A stretch of 33,280 nucleotides of DNA from the NCBI GenBank assembly GCA_020697375.1, contig JAJFBJ010000031.1:1-33280 (forward strand). Direction: 5' to 3'. This document shows positions 14,428 through 22,608 of the stretch, one piece after another (position 1 is the first letter of the stretch; every line of letters starts with the position of its first letter). The translations under genes were made by a program, and so were the position numbers. The notes below the pieces were generated by a model that did no database searches, had not been told where the DNA came from, and was given only the letters and a program-made list of their open reading frames with translations. The stretch is from Nitrospira sp. GTDB taxonomy: Bacteria > Nitrospirota > Nitrospiria > Nitrospirales > Nitrospiraceae.

Positions 14428-17076
14428 ATGCCGTCTGAAATCAGTACATACAGGCTGCAGTTCTGTTGCGGTTTCACCCTCGACGAGGGAGCCGCAATCA
14501 CCGCATACCTGGCCCAGCTCGGGATCAGCCACGTCTATAGTTCCCCGCTCCTCCAAGCCGGGAAAGGAAGCACGCACGGCTATGATGTGGTGGACCACAG
14601 CCGCGTCAATGAAGAACTTGGCGGAGAGCCGGCATTTGAGAGATTCTCCCGGGCGCTACAAACAGAAGGCCTCGGGCTGCTTCTCGATATCGTTCCCAAT
14701 CACATGGCCATTGGAAGGGACAATCTCTGGTGGTGGGATGTGCTGGAAAACGGTCAATCGAGCCGATACGCGCCTTACTTCGACGTGGAATGGACTCCTC
14801 CGGAAAGCAAGCTGCATCATGTCATCATGCTGCCTGTCCTGGCTGACCACTACGGCCGGGTGCTGGATAAAGGCGACATCCATATAGAGCGGCACGAAGG
14901 CACCTTCACCGTCCACTATCATGAGCATATGTTTCCCATCGCCCCGCGGTCCCTTCAGTTCATTTTATCACCAGCCGCTTCCGGAGCGGCATCCGAAGAG
15001 CTGGGATTCTTAGCCGATGCGTTGGAACTGCTTCCTTCCTCTCATGCGACCGACTGGGTAAGCTTGCGACGCCGCCATAGGGACAAAGGCGTTCTAAAAG
15101 GGCTGCTTACCAAATACCTGCAAGAGAACCCCCGCTTGGCGACGGCCGTGGACGGCGCTATTGAGGAGCTCAACCGAGATCCCCAGTCGCTGCATGAACT
15201 GCTCGAACGTCAAAATTACCGCCTCGCGTTTTGGCGCACCGCGACGCGAGATCTGGGATATCGGCGGTTTTTCGACGTCAATACTTTGATCGGCTTACGA
15301 ACTGAAGATGAACGGGTCTTTGCCGACATCCATCAGCGGCTGTTTCAATGGCTGGGCCCGGACGGACCAGTGGATGGGGTTCGTGTCGACCATCCCGATG
15401 GATTGCTGGATCCTCAGCAGTACCTTGCCCGTCTGCGAGAGCATGTGCCGAGCCGATGGATCGTAGTAGAAAAAATCCTGATGCCTGATGAACAGTTGCC
15501 CGCCGACTGGCCTGTCTCCGGAACAACCGGCTACGATTTCATGAATCAGGTCATGGGTCTCTTCATTGCACAAGAGGGGGAGGAACCGCTGACCCACTTT
15601 TATGCCGACTTCGCCGGAGTAGAAAGTATCTTTGCCGATATCCTGCGCGACAAAAAGCGTCAGGTACTGCGGGAGGTATTAGGCAGTGATCTCAATATCC
15701 TGACCTCTATGCTGGTAAATATCTGTGAGCGCCACCCGCATCATCGGGACTACACCAGACATGACCTGCACGAAGCGTTGAGGGAGTTACTGGTCAACTT
15801 TCCGGTGTACCGGACATATGTCCGCCCTCACCTGGGCAGCGTGGCCCAGGGCGATGAACGGGTCCTGAGCCTTGCACTCCAGGCGGTGGAGACACATCGT
15901 CCCGACCTGGCATCCGATCTGTTTGGGTTCATCCGCGATATTCTTCTTCTCACGGTGAAGGGTGATCTCGAAAGCGACTTTGTGGCTCGCTTCCAGCAGA
16001 TCACAGGGCCCGTCATGGCCAAGGGCGCCGAGGACACTGCGTTTTATTGCTACCACCGCTTTATCGCACTCAATGAGGTGGGAGGCGATCCGGGCCGCTT
16101 CGGGATTACGGTAGAACAGTTCCATGCCTGGTGTCGGAACATGCAACGCCATTGGCCGAAAACCCTTCTAGGCACATCGACTCACGATACCAAGCGGAGT
16201 GAGGACGTGCGGGCGCGGTTGGTCGTTCTGTCGGAAATACCGGCTCAATGGGCCGAACAAGTCACCGCCTGGTCCAAGCGACATATCCACTATTGGCGGA
16301 CCTCCCCTCCTGACCATAACTTCGAATATTTTTGGTATCAGACAATGGTGGGTGCCTGGCCATTGGAGCAAGATCGGGCAATACCCTACTGCGAGAAGGC
16401 CATGCGTGAAGCAAAGATGCATACCTCATGGACGGATCCACATGAAGACTATGAAGACAACATCACCTCCTTTGTGGCGAGTCTTTATACGGATGAGACG
16501 TTTCTGCAGGAGCTCCGCGGTTTTGTGGAAAGCCTGCAACAATATGGACAACTCACGTCGCTCGCACAAACATTGATCAAGTTGACTGCTCCCGGAATTC
16601 CAGACCTGTATCAGGGTACGGAGCTCTGGAATTTCAGCCTGGTCGACCCCGATAATCGGCGCCCGGTTGACTTTGATCAACGAAGGCGGTGGTTGCACGA
16701 ACTGACTGGAATGTCGCCGGACGAAGTTTGGGACCGGCGTCACGAAGGGCTGCCGAAACTGTGGCTCATTCGGCAGGGCTTACGTGTGAGGCAGGAGCGG
16801 CCGCAATCATTTGGGTCCGAGGGAGGATATTCCCCTCTCTACGCGCGAGGGGAAAAATCGCGCCATGTAGTGAGCTTCTTGCGGGGGGAGGATGTCATTG
16901 TCGTTGCCACCCGCTTATCGCTGAGCCTGAACAATGCGTGGGGCGACTGCGTGATTGACCTTCCCGAAGGGCGTTGGCGGCAGGAACTGACCGGGCAGAC
17001 GTTCGGAGGTGGTGTTTGCCGATTGGACGACCTGCTGAGCCCGTTCTTCCAAGCACTGTTGTGTAAAATCGGCTGA
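14428..17076 (+). CDS. treY: Maltooligosyl trehalose synthase TreY (GH13_26)
   Basis: An 882-residue enzyme that rearranges the reducing end of maltooligosaccharides into a trehalose unit. The start TYRLQF and LGISHVYSSPLLQA, STHGYDVVDH are diagnostic of TreY. The catalytic regions follow: LLDIVPNHMA (about 86-95), GVRVDHPDGL (nucleophile Asp321) and WIVVEKIL (acid/base Glu348), then TTGYDF. Near the C-terminus is TAPGIPDLYQGTEL and the LVDPDNRRPVDF box typical of TreY. GGAAGGA just upstream of ATG 14428 fixes the start. TreY normally works with TreZ, which cleaves off trehalose; no treZ is present in this window, so it must be elsewhere or absent. The length is at the upper range for the family, and no residues appear missing. 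Confidence 0.95.
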   Translation: MPSEISTYRLQFCCGFTLDEGAAITAYLAQLGISHVYSSPLLQAGKGSTHGYDVVDHSRVNEELGGEPAFERFSRALQTEGLGLLLDIVPNHMAIGRDNLWWWDVLENGQSSRYAPYFDVEWTPPESKLHHVIMLPVLADHYGRVLDKGDIHIERHEGTFTVHYHEHMFPIAPRSLQFILSPAASGAASEELGFLADALELLPSSHATDWVSLRRRHRDKGVLKGLLTKYLQENPRLATAVDGAIEELNRDPQSLHELLERQNYRLAFWRTATRDLGYRRFFDVNTLIGLRTEDERVFADIHQRLFQWLGPDGPVDGVRVDHPDGLLDPQQYLARLREHVPSRWIVVEKILMPDEQLPADWPVSGTTGYDFMNQVMGLFIAQEGEEPLTHFYADFAGVESIFADILRDKKRQVLREVLGSDLNILTSMLVNICERHPHHRDYTRHDLHEALRELLVNFPVYRTYVRPHLGSVAQGDERVLSLALQAVETHRPDLASDLFGFIRDILLLTVKGDLESDFVARFQQITGPVMAKGAEDTAFYCYHRFIALNEVGGDPGRFGITVEQFHAWCRNMQRHWPKTLLGTSTHDTKRSEDVRARLVVLSEIPAQWAEQVTAWSKRHIHYWRTSPPDHNFEYFWYQTMVGAWPLEQDRAIPYCEKAMREAKMHTSWTDPHEDYEDNITSFVASLYTDETFLQELRGFVESLQQYGQLTSLAQTLIKLTAPGIPDLYQGTELWNFSLVDPDNRRPVDFDQRRRWLHELTGMSPDEVWDRRHEGLPKLWLIRQGLRVRQERPQSFGSEGGYSPLYARGEKSRHVVSFLRGEDVIVVATRLSLSLNNAWGDCVIDLPEGRWRQELTGQTFGGGVCRLDDLLSPFFQALLCKIG

Positions 17077-17203
17077 CATCCCACTTGCCGCCCCAACGCT
17101 CTAGTATTCCTGGCGCATGATACTAGGGATACAGCCAGGTGGTCCCTGAATCATTTTCTGCTATCTTCGCGGTGGATCGGTAAAACTTCAGCGGAGGATC
17201 GAG

Positions 17204-17263
17204 ATGGCCATTGTTCAGCCCTTCTCTCCTATGCCGGACGATCAGCAGCTCATCGTCAGCTAG
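17204..17263 (+). other. Short ORF with a strong ribosome site, in frame with the ROK kinase downstream
   Basis: ATG 17204 is preceded by GCGGAGGATCGAG, an excellent ribosome site, and encodes MAIVQPFSPMPDDQQLIVS (19 residues) up to TAG at 17261-17263. It is in the same frame as the ROK kinase that starts at 17303, and no further stop separates them. It may be a leader peptide, or the original start of the kinase cut off by a nonsense mutation. Confidence 0.35.
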
Positions 17264-17302
17264 CGCCCGGATGAGGATCGTCATAACTTCTTCAACCCAA
17301 AC

Positions 17303-18079
17303 ATGGCCATAAAAAAATCTCTGCCGCCCAAAAGCACAGCGGGCCAGCTTGCCCAGGCAAATGTTCCCCAACCTATTCGAACGTTGGTCGTCGATATCGG
17401 CGGGACCGGCATCAAAGCCCTCGTCGTCAACGAAATCGGTGAGCCGGTCGGAGAGCGTGTGCGGGTGCCGACTCCCCGGCGGAAAAAACCGGATGATGTC
17501 ATCAATGCCATCAAAGCCTTGGCGAGACGAGCCGGCCCTTTCCATCGTGTTTCGATAGGATTTCCTGGTATCGTCAAAAACGGTGTCGTATCCGGAGCGG
17601 TGAACCTCGACTCGACCTGGGAACATTTCCATCTCACCAAAACCTTGCACAAAGTGTTTCGAAAGAAACCGGTGCGTGCCGCCAATGATGCGGACATACA
17701 AGGCTTTGGCGCGATTTCCGGCAAGGGGGTCGAACTGGTGATCACATTGGGCACCGGCGTAGGCTCATCATTATTCGTGGATGGCCGGCTTGTGCCCAAC
17801 GTAGAAGTCGGGAAAAACAAGCTGCGCAATGCCGAGCTTGAACGACTCGGCAAGAAACTGTGGAACAACCGGCTCATCAAGGTCATCAACAAGCTCGAGC
17901 GCACGTTTCATTACGATAGGCTCTACATCGGCGGCGGTAACGCCGCACTCGTGGACATCGGGGCGCTTCCCGGAAATGTCACCATCATTTCCAACCTGAA
18001 CGGCTTACTGGGCGGCATCGCATTATGGCGGGACGGCCGGGACCCAGGCGCCCCAACCACAAGCCAGGATTCAGGATAG
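17303..18079 (+). CDS. ROK-family sugar kinase, polyphosphate-glucokinase-like
   Basis: A 258-residue ROK kinase with the phosphate-binding motif LVVDIGGTGIKALVV (residues 28-42), SIGFPGIV, AANDAD with the catalytic Asp129, and the ATP-domain motif TLGTGVGSSLF (148-158). LYIGGGNA (208-215) and SNLNGLLGGIAL complete the fold. The overall pattern is nearest to polyphosphate/ATP glucokinases, which phosphorylate glucose with polyphosphate. An oddity: the usual metal/substrate motif E-L-G-H reads E-V-G-K (168-171), and about 12 residues that normally follow appear to be missing. ATG 17303 has no good ribosome site; the better one is at 17204. Its likely job is recovery of glucose freed by trehalose or glycogen breakdown, in keeping with glgX-treY upstream. 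Confidence 0.8.
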   Translation: MAIKKSLPPKSTAGQLAQANVPQPIRTLVVDIGGTGIKALVVNEIGEPVGERVRVPTPRRKKPDDVINAIKALARRAGPFHRVSIGFPGIVKNGVVSGAVNLDSTWEHFHLTKTLHKVFRKKPVRAANDADIQGFGAISGKGVELVITLGTGVGSSLFVDGRLVPNVEVGKNKLRNAELERLGKKLWNNRLIKVINKLERTFHYDRLYIGGGNAALVDIGALPGNVTIISNLNGLLGGIALWRDGRDPGAPTTSQDSG

Positions 18080-18139
18080 AAACTCTCTCGCGAACCCCGA
18101 TGATTATGTTGCGCCGCCGAGGCAATTCCAGCTGACAGC

Positions 18140-18484
18140 CTATCCTTGCTCGTCCCTCCCATGTACTTGAGATGGAGGCGTGGTGGCTTCGACCGCGGTG
18201 AACGGCTCAAGAATTTCATAGGAATGGCGAGAGCCTTTTGGAACCACCCACGAATCCCCGGTCTCCAGCAGGAGCGATTGTCCTTCGATCTCCAGTCGAG
18301 CACGGCCTTCAATGACATAACCGACCGCTTCGTAGTCGCGTTGCGTCATAGGCGAGGGAGGGGCGACCGGTAAGGCCTCCCACAGCCGCATGGAAATGTT
18401 GATTCCCGAGGCCAGATATTTCTGGCCCATCTCGCCTCTCGGAGAATATTGGGATGTCACTTTCTTTACGCTTCGATCGGCCAT
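18140..18484 (-). CDS. Cupin-domain protein
   Basis: A 114-residue single-domain cupin. The core beta-barrel motifs are EAVGYVIEGRARLEIEGQSLLLETGDSWVVPKGSRHSYEIL: the region before the turn has a glycine-rich loop and the second motif has PxGxxH. The first motif lacks the usual pair of histidines (only Tyr and Glu are there), so metal binding is uncertain. Such small cupins bind sugars or small ligands, or act as isomerases. The start at ATG 18484 is preferred over longer in-frame choices because GAGG lies six bases upstream. A sigma-54 element and an enhancer site are found upstream on the same strand (18542-18555 and 18652-18685). It is convergent with the ROK kinase (60 bp apart). Substrate unknown. 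Confidence 0.75.
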   Translation of the reverse strand: MADRSVKKVTSQYSPRGEMGQKYLASGINISMRLWEALPVAPPSPMTQRDYEAVGYVIEGRARLEIEGQSLLLETGDSWVVPKGSRHSYEILEPFTAVEATTPPSQVHGRDEQG

Positions 18485-18541
18485 AAGCCACCTCATTATT
18501 ATACCGACGCAGAATAGGCGCACCTAGCCGCAACTGGTTAT

Positions 18542-18555
18542 GCAAAGCGTCAGCC
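18542..18555 (-). promoter_or_regulatory. Putative sigma-54 promoter (-24/-12) for the cupin gene
   Basis: Read on the minus strand it is TGG-ctgacgctt-TGCAT with GG and GC exactly 10 bases apart, close to the textbook TGGC...TTGCA. A start near 18530 gives a leader of about 46 bases to ATG 18484. The enhancer at 18652-18685 is about 140 bp upstream. Confidence 0.7.
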
Positions 18556-18651
18556 AGAGACCTTCGGCAGACTGTAGAAGAGCGTTCTGGGCAAGAATTC
18601 AGGAAGAGGCGACGATAGGCATCAAAAAAGACCCGCCAGCCATCGGTCGAG

Positions 18652-18685
18652 GGACACTTCTTGTCCTTGTGAAGACAGGTTGTCC
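18652..18685 (-). promoter_or_regulatory. Putative enhancer (UAS) site B: tandem palindromes
   Basis: Plus-strand view: GGACA-cttct-TGTCC (18652-18666, with a longer gap in the first palindrome) and AGACA-ggt-TGTCC (18673-18685). It serves the cupin on the minus strand; the palindromes make orientation unimportant. It shares the general pattern of sites A, C, D and E and lies in the 424-base gap 18485-18908. Confidence 0.55.
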
Positions 18686-18785
18686 CTATTGCCGGTTGCT
18701 AGGGTTGCTAGCAGGCTGTTGAAATTATCTCAGCTGCCTCGAAATACCGAACCGCCTCGTCTTACGGGCAGGATCGCAGTGCTCA

Positions 18786-18913
18786 CAGGATGTTCAAAAA
18801 GGCCGCCTAGCGCGGCCGCAGCGAGCGAAGAGGCGAAGCGTACCCTTGCGGTACGTTGAGCCTCTGAGCGATGCGAGAACAACGCTGGCGGACTTTTTCA
18901 ACGTCCTGTCAGG
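18786..18913. repeat. Long imperfect palindrome (REP-like dispersed repeat) abutting the glgB stop
   Basis: The left arm CAGGATGTTCAAAAAGGC (from 18786) mirrors the right arm ending TTTTTCAACGTCCTG (to 18908), and the centre GTACC-CTTGC-GGTAC forms a tight hairpin (about 18840-18854). The right half also contains GTTGAGCCTCTGAGCGATGCG. Long elements of this kind, with 'caggatgttcaaaaa' arms, are what I recall as dispersed repeats in Nitrospira genomes. The stop codon of glgB (18909-18911, minus strand) lies inside the right end. It probably terminates or stabilises the glgB transcript. The rest of the gap, 18690-18785, holds nothing recognisable. Confidence 0.7.
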
Positions 18914-20846
18914 AATGGTCGGTGCTTTTCAAGAAGACGACCGCCAAAGCCGGTAACACCAATGTGAGCGAATGGGTCCGTCCATGAAGCGGAACGGGCG
19001 CCGCATGCAGGCCCCCTCCGTTGCCCCAATCACCTCCTCCATACCAGGATGAATCGCTATTGAGCATTTCCTGCCAGTATCCACCGCGCGGAGCGCCGAC
19101 CCGGTAATTGGGCCTTGGGACCGGCGTGAAGTTGCAGACGACCAGGATGATATCCTTGGTCGAATGCCCTTTGCGGATCAGACTGATGGCGCTGCATTCC
19201 GCATCATTCGCATCGATCCATTCAATGCCAGACGGATCCAAATCGCCCTCATGGAGCGCCGGCTCCTGCCGGTAGAGGCGATTGAGATCCGCCACCCAGC
19301 GTTGAATGCCGAGATGGGACGCATGCTGCAGTTCCTGCCATTCGAGTTCCCCATCATGCGCCCATTCTCTGCGCTGCCCGAATTCGCCGCCCATGAACAG
19401 GAGTTTTTTGGCGGCCTGCGCATACATGTACCCGAACAGGGCGCGCAGATTCGCGAACTTCTGCCATTCATCGCCCGGCATTTTTTCAAGCAACGATCGC
19501 TTGCCATAGACGACTTCGTCATGGGACAGCGGCAGGACAAAATTTTCATGGAAGGCGTACAGCATCCGGAAGGTCAAATCGTGGTGGTGAAACCGCCGAT
19601 GGATCGGATCGGTCTGCATATATTTGAGCGTGTCGTGCATCCATCCCATGTCCCACTTCAGTCCGAATCCTAACCCGCCCACATAGGTAGGGCGCGACAC
19701 GATCGGCCATGCCGTGGATTCCTCGGCAATCGTCTGCACATCCGGATAATAGCGATAGACTTCCTCATTGAACCGCCGGATGAAGGCGATGGCTTCCAGA
19801 TTCTCCCGTCCCCCGAAGCGATTGGGAATCCATTCACCCTGTTTGCGCGAATAATCCAGGTACAGCATGGAGGCGACGGCATCCACCCGCAGCCCGTCGA
19901 TATGGTACTTATCAAGCCAGAAGAGTGCGCTGCTGATCAGAAAGCTACGCACTTCGTTCCGTCCATAATTGAAGACGAACGTTTGCCAATCCGGGTGAAA
20001 CCCCTGCTGCGGATCGGCATGCTCGTAGAGATGCGTGCCGTCAAAATATCCCAGCCCGTGCTCGTCGGTCGGGAAATGCGACGGCACCCAATCGAGAATC
20101 ACACCGATCCCATGCTGATGAAGCACGTCGATCAGGTACATGAGATCCTGCGGCGTGCCGTAATTCCCGGATGGAGCGAAATAACCCGTCGTTTGATACC
20201 CCCACGAACCGAAAAACGGATGGTCCATCAACGGCAGAAACTCGACATGCGTAAATCCGAGCTGCTGCATATATTCCGCCAACGGCACGGCCATTTCGCG
20301 ATAACTGAGCGACCGATGCTGCTCCGTGGCCACCCGCCTCCAGGATCCCACGTGCATTTCATAGATCGCCATCGGCGCATTCAGGGCGTTCTTGGCGCGC
20401 CTTGTCCGCATCCATTCCGCATCTTTCCAGTCGTATGCGAGGTCCCACACGATAGAAGCCGTCTTTGGGGGGATCTCGTTGAAGAAGGACAGCGGATCAG
20501 CCTTGTTTGCGCGGTATCCCAGATGGCGCGAACGAATGTGGTACTTGTACAACGTTCCGACTCCGACATCCGGAATGAAGCCCTCCCAGATGCCGCTGTG
20601 CCCGCGTGGCCTCAGGAGATGGCTGTCCTGCCTCCAGTCATTGAACGTGCCGACCACCGAGACCTGTTCGGCCTCGGGGGCCCAGACGGAGAAAAACGTG
20701 CCGTTTCGTCCGTGGAGATGCCCGGCATGCGAGCCCATTTTGTCATAGAGGTTGATCAATGATCCTTCATTGAAGAGATACAGATCATCGTCCGTCAAGA
20801 TCGTCGATTCGGCAGAGGTCATAATAGTCCCTTGCTGGTTTGTCAC
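18909..20846 (-). CDS. glgB: 1,4-alpha-glucan branching enzyme GlgB (GH13_9)
   Basis: A 645-residue enzyme that moves a piece of alpha-1,4 glucan to an alpha-1,6 position, making branches. After an N-terminal CBM48-like domain (about residues 40-130, with FFSVWAPEAEQVSVVGTFNDW) the GH13 barrel shows DWVPSHFPTD, DGLRVDAVASM (nucleophile Asp322), TIAEESTAWP (acid/base Glu375) and LSHDEVVYGK (Asp443), all diagnostic of GlgB. The C-terminal beta domain ends VFLKS. It is shorter than the E. coli enzyme, lacking one N-terminal module. GTG at 20846 is preceded by GGAGGAGAGCA, better than the internal ATG at 20822. It is the last gene in the minus-strand trehalose-GlgE operon, 45 bp after maltokinase, and its stop lies in a dispersed palindrome. 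Confidence 0.95.
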   Translation of the reverse strand: MTNQQGTIMTSAESTILTDDDLYLFNEGSLINLYDKMGSHAGHLHGRNGTFFSVWAPEAEQVSVVGTFNDWRQDSHLLRPRGHSGIWEGFIPDVGVGTLYKYHIRSRHLGYRANKADPLSFFNEIPPKTASIVWDLAYDWKDAEWMRTRRAKNALNAPMAIYEMHVGSWRRVATEQHRSLSYREMAVPLAEYMQQLGFTHVEFLPLMDHPFFGSWGYQTTGYFAPSGNYGTPQDLMYLIDVLHQHGIGVILDWVPSHFPTDEHGLGYFDGTHLYEHADPQQGFHPDWQTFVFNYGRNEVRSFLISSALFWLDKYHIDGLRVDAVASMLYLDYSRKQGEWIPNRFGGRENLEAIAFIRRFNEEVYRYYPDVQTIAEESTAWPIVSRPTYVGGLGFGLKWDMGWMHDTLKYMQTDPIHRRFHHHDLTFRMLYAFHENFVLPLSHDEVVYGKRSLLEKMPGDEWQKFANLRALFGYMYAQAAKKLLFMGGEFGQRREWAHDGELEWQELQHASHLGIQRWVADLNRLYRQEPALHEGDLDPSGIEWIDANDAECSAISLIRKGHSTKDIILVVCNFTPVPRPNYRVGAPRGGYWQEMLNSDSSWYGGGDWGNGGGLHAAPVPLHGRTHSLTLVLPALAVVFLKSTDHS

Positions 20847-20891
20847 TGCTCTCCTCCCTCGCCCGGCATTGTCCGGCTCCCTTGTGATCCA

Positions 20892-22520
20892 TCAGGCCGT
20901 TTCACTCGATTCTGTCAGCTGCAATATTCCGCGCAGCGGGATCCCCGCCCAGGCCGGCCGATTGTTCAATTCGTAGGATAGTTCATAGAAGGCCTTTTCA
21001 ATAAGATACACGTCCAGAAGCAGGTTCCGTTCCTCCCTATCCACCGGCCAGAACGAGGCTCCCTGGGCTCCTTGTCCATAGGCGGTCAGAAACGCCGAGC
21101 GGGCGGACCGATACCACGCCTGCGCCCATTCATCCCGGTCGATCGAGGGCTGCTCGGCCGGTTGATGATTCACTCGCTGCACGAGCGCGACATAGGCCGC
21201 ATAGTGGAACGATCTGATCATCCCGGCCACATCGACCATCGGAACCTGCTTGGCGCGCCGTTCAGCCAAAGGCCTGGCCGGTTCTCCCTCAAAATCAATG
21301 ATGATGAAATCTCCACCCGTATACAACACCTGCCCCAAATGATAGTCGCCATGGCATCGGATCCGCAGCGCCTCTGGATTCCTTGCGGTGAGGGCGCCGA
21401 GCCGGGTGACCAGCGTATCTTTCCTGTCGAGAACGAGCGCGGCTCGTTCGCCGTCGTCCTTCCCGAGGTCGGTGAAGCGGTTGCGCAGCAATGCCAGCGA
21501 CAGCTCGATGGATCGGCTGATTCGATCATGGACCGTTTGCCAGTAGTCCGCTGTGCATCGCTCCGGCATGAAAGCGGGATCATCCCTGCCCTCTGCAAGA
21601 GCGACGTGCAATTCGGCGGTGCGGCGGCCCAGCATCCCGGCCATGCGGTCATATCCGGCCTGGCCGGACATGCTGCCCTTCCCCAGGCGGTCAGCGTCCT
21701 GAGCCGCAGGGGCCGCCATGGCAACGGCGCCGGTGGTGGACCTGTCCATCGTCCGTTGTAGTTCCTTCAACGTGTATTGCCAGGCATCGCCTTGATTCTC
21801 AACGAAGGAGTGAAGGATTGCGATGGTCGCCGGCTCTTCCTGACCACGAACGTATTCGAACGCTCCAAGCACCGTCGGGCTGTGAGAGAACTGTCGCGCC
21901 GTCAGGGCACGGCCGATTTCCAGATCCGGATTGACTCCTCGCTCGGCCCGCCGGTACAGCTTCATGATGGCGCGGCGTCCGAACTTCACGGACGTATTGC
22001 TCTGCTCGGCCTTCATCACCGAGGGAACAGCGGAAGCCGTATCGAAGGGACTTTCCCGAAAGGCTGCATTGGCCGTCGCAATCAATGTGCCCTGATGGCC
22101 GGAAAAACGAGATTCCTGTCTGATGGCCTCAAGCATAGCCCCGGCACAGCTCTCGTCTACAAGCGCATCATGCAACAGTCCCCGACATTCTCCATTCGCC
22201 GACGACAGGGCGATCGGCATGATGACCGCCTCCGGCGCAGTTTGTTCGAGCCGCGCCGCCGCCTCATCGAACGCCGCGGACAAGGGCATGTTGTATGTTT
22301 CGCTCCCCCCGTCAGAATAGGCTACTGCGATGAAGGCCATGACGATCGTACTACCCTCCAGGTGAAGCGGAATGGTATCGATGACCAGCGTGGATTGGAT
22401 CCGGCGCGCCTTGCCCCCGAACCATCGAGCCTTGCCAAGGAACTCCGGAAGTCCCGCTTCGAGCGAGGCCACCAGATCCCTGTCGAATAGGCGCTCCCAG
22501 TTATCTTTGACAATCACCAT
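20892..22520 (-). CDS. mak: Maltokinase (maltose-1-phosphate forming), Pep2/Mak type
   Basis: A 542-residue aminoglycoside-phosphotransferase-like kinase that phosphorylates maltose with ATP to maltose-1-phosphate, the substrate of GlgE. The N-terminal cap domain (about residues 1-180, LPEFLGKARWFGGKAR) is typical of maltokinases. Kinase-side motifs are IMKLYRR (Lys at 187), RIRCHGDYHLGQVL (catalytic Asp392 in HGDYHLGQ) and IIDFEGEP (Asp409, magnesium). In many actinobacteria this domain is fused to TreS; here it is separate. ATG 22520 is preferred because AGGAGAG lies close upstream; the longer frame to 22538 begins with TTG. It lies between glgE (88 bp upstream) and glgB, and its length and motifs are complete. 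Confidence 0.92.
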   Translation of the reverse strand: MVIVKDNWERLFDRDLVASLEAGLPEFLGKARWFGGKARRIQSTLVIDTIPLHLEGSTIVMAFIAVAYSDGGSETYNMPLSAAFDEAAARLEQTAPEAVIMPIALSSANGECRGLLHDALVDESCAGAMLEAIRQESRFSGHQGTLIATANAAFRESPFDTASAVPSVMKAEQSNTSVKFGRRAIMKLYRRAERGVNPDLEIGRALTARQFSHSPTVLGAFEYVRGQEEPATIAILHSFVENQGDAWQYTLKELQRTMDRSTTGAVAMAAPAAQDADRLGKGSMSGQAGYDRMAGMLGRRTAELHVALAEGRDDPAFMPERCTADYWQTVHDRISRSIELSLALLRNRFTDLGKDDGERAALVLDRKDTLVTRLGALTARNPEALRIRCHGDYHLGQVLYTGGDFIIIDFEGEPARPLAERRAKQVPMVDVAGMIRSFHYAAYVALVQRVNHQPAEQPSIDRDEWAQAWYRSARSAFLTAYGQGAQGASFWPVDREERNLLLDVYLIEKAFYELSYELNNRPAWAGIPLRGILQLTESSETA

Positions 22521-22608
22521 CGTCGCGCTCTCCTGCAAGATGCAATTGGTTGGTTCGCCGCTATGATGCCGCTCGGGCCATCGCCCGATGGAGAACCACG
22601 CCCGTCCG

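Noticed and set aside
17103..17128. CTAGTAT...ATACTAG inverted repeat after treY
   Set aside because: Only seven base pairs with a 12-base loop, AT-rich and not followed by T bases; too weak to call a terminator.
18540..18722. 60-codon ORF with a CPYC motif (thioredoxin-like)
   Set aside because: No ribosome site, no signal peptide or thioredoxin fold around the motif, and the ORF crosses the enhancer site and the repeat arm. It is most likely chance.
19902..20762. Long plus-strand ORF opposite glgB
   Set aside because: It is the antisense shadow of a well-conserved GH13 enzyme in GC-rich codon usage; its translation is rich in Arg, His and Pro and shows no domain.
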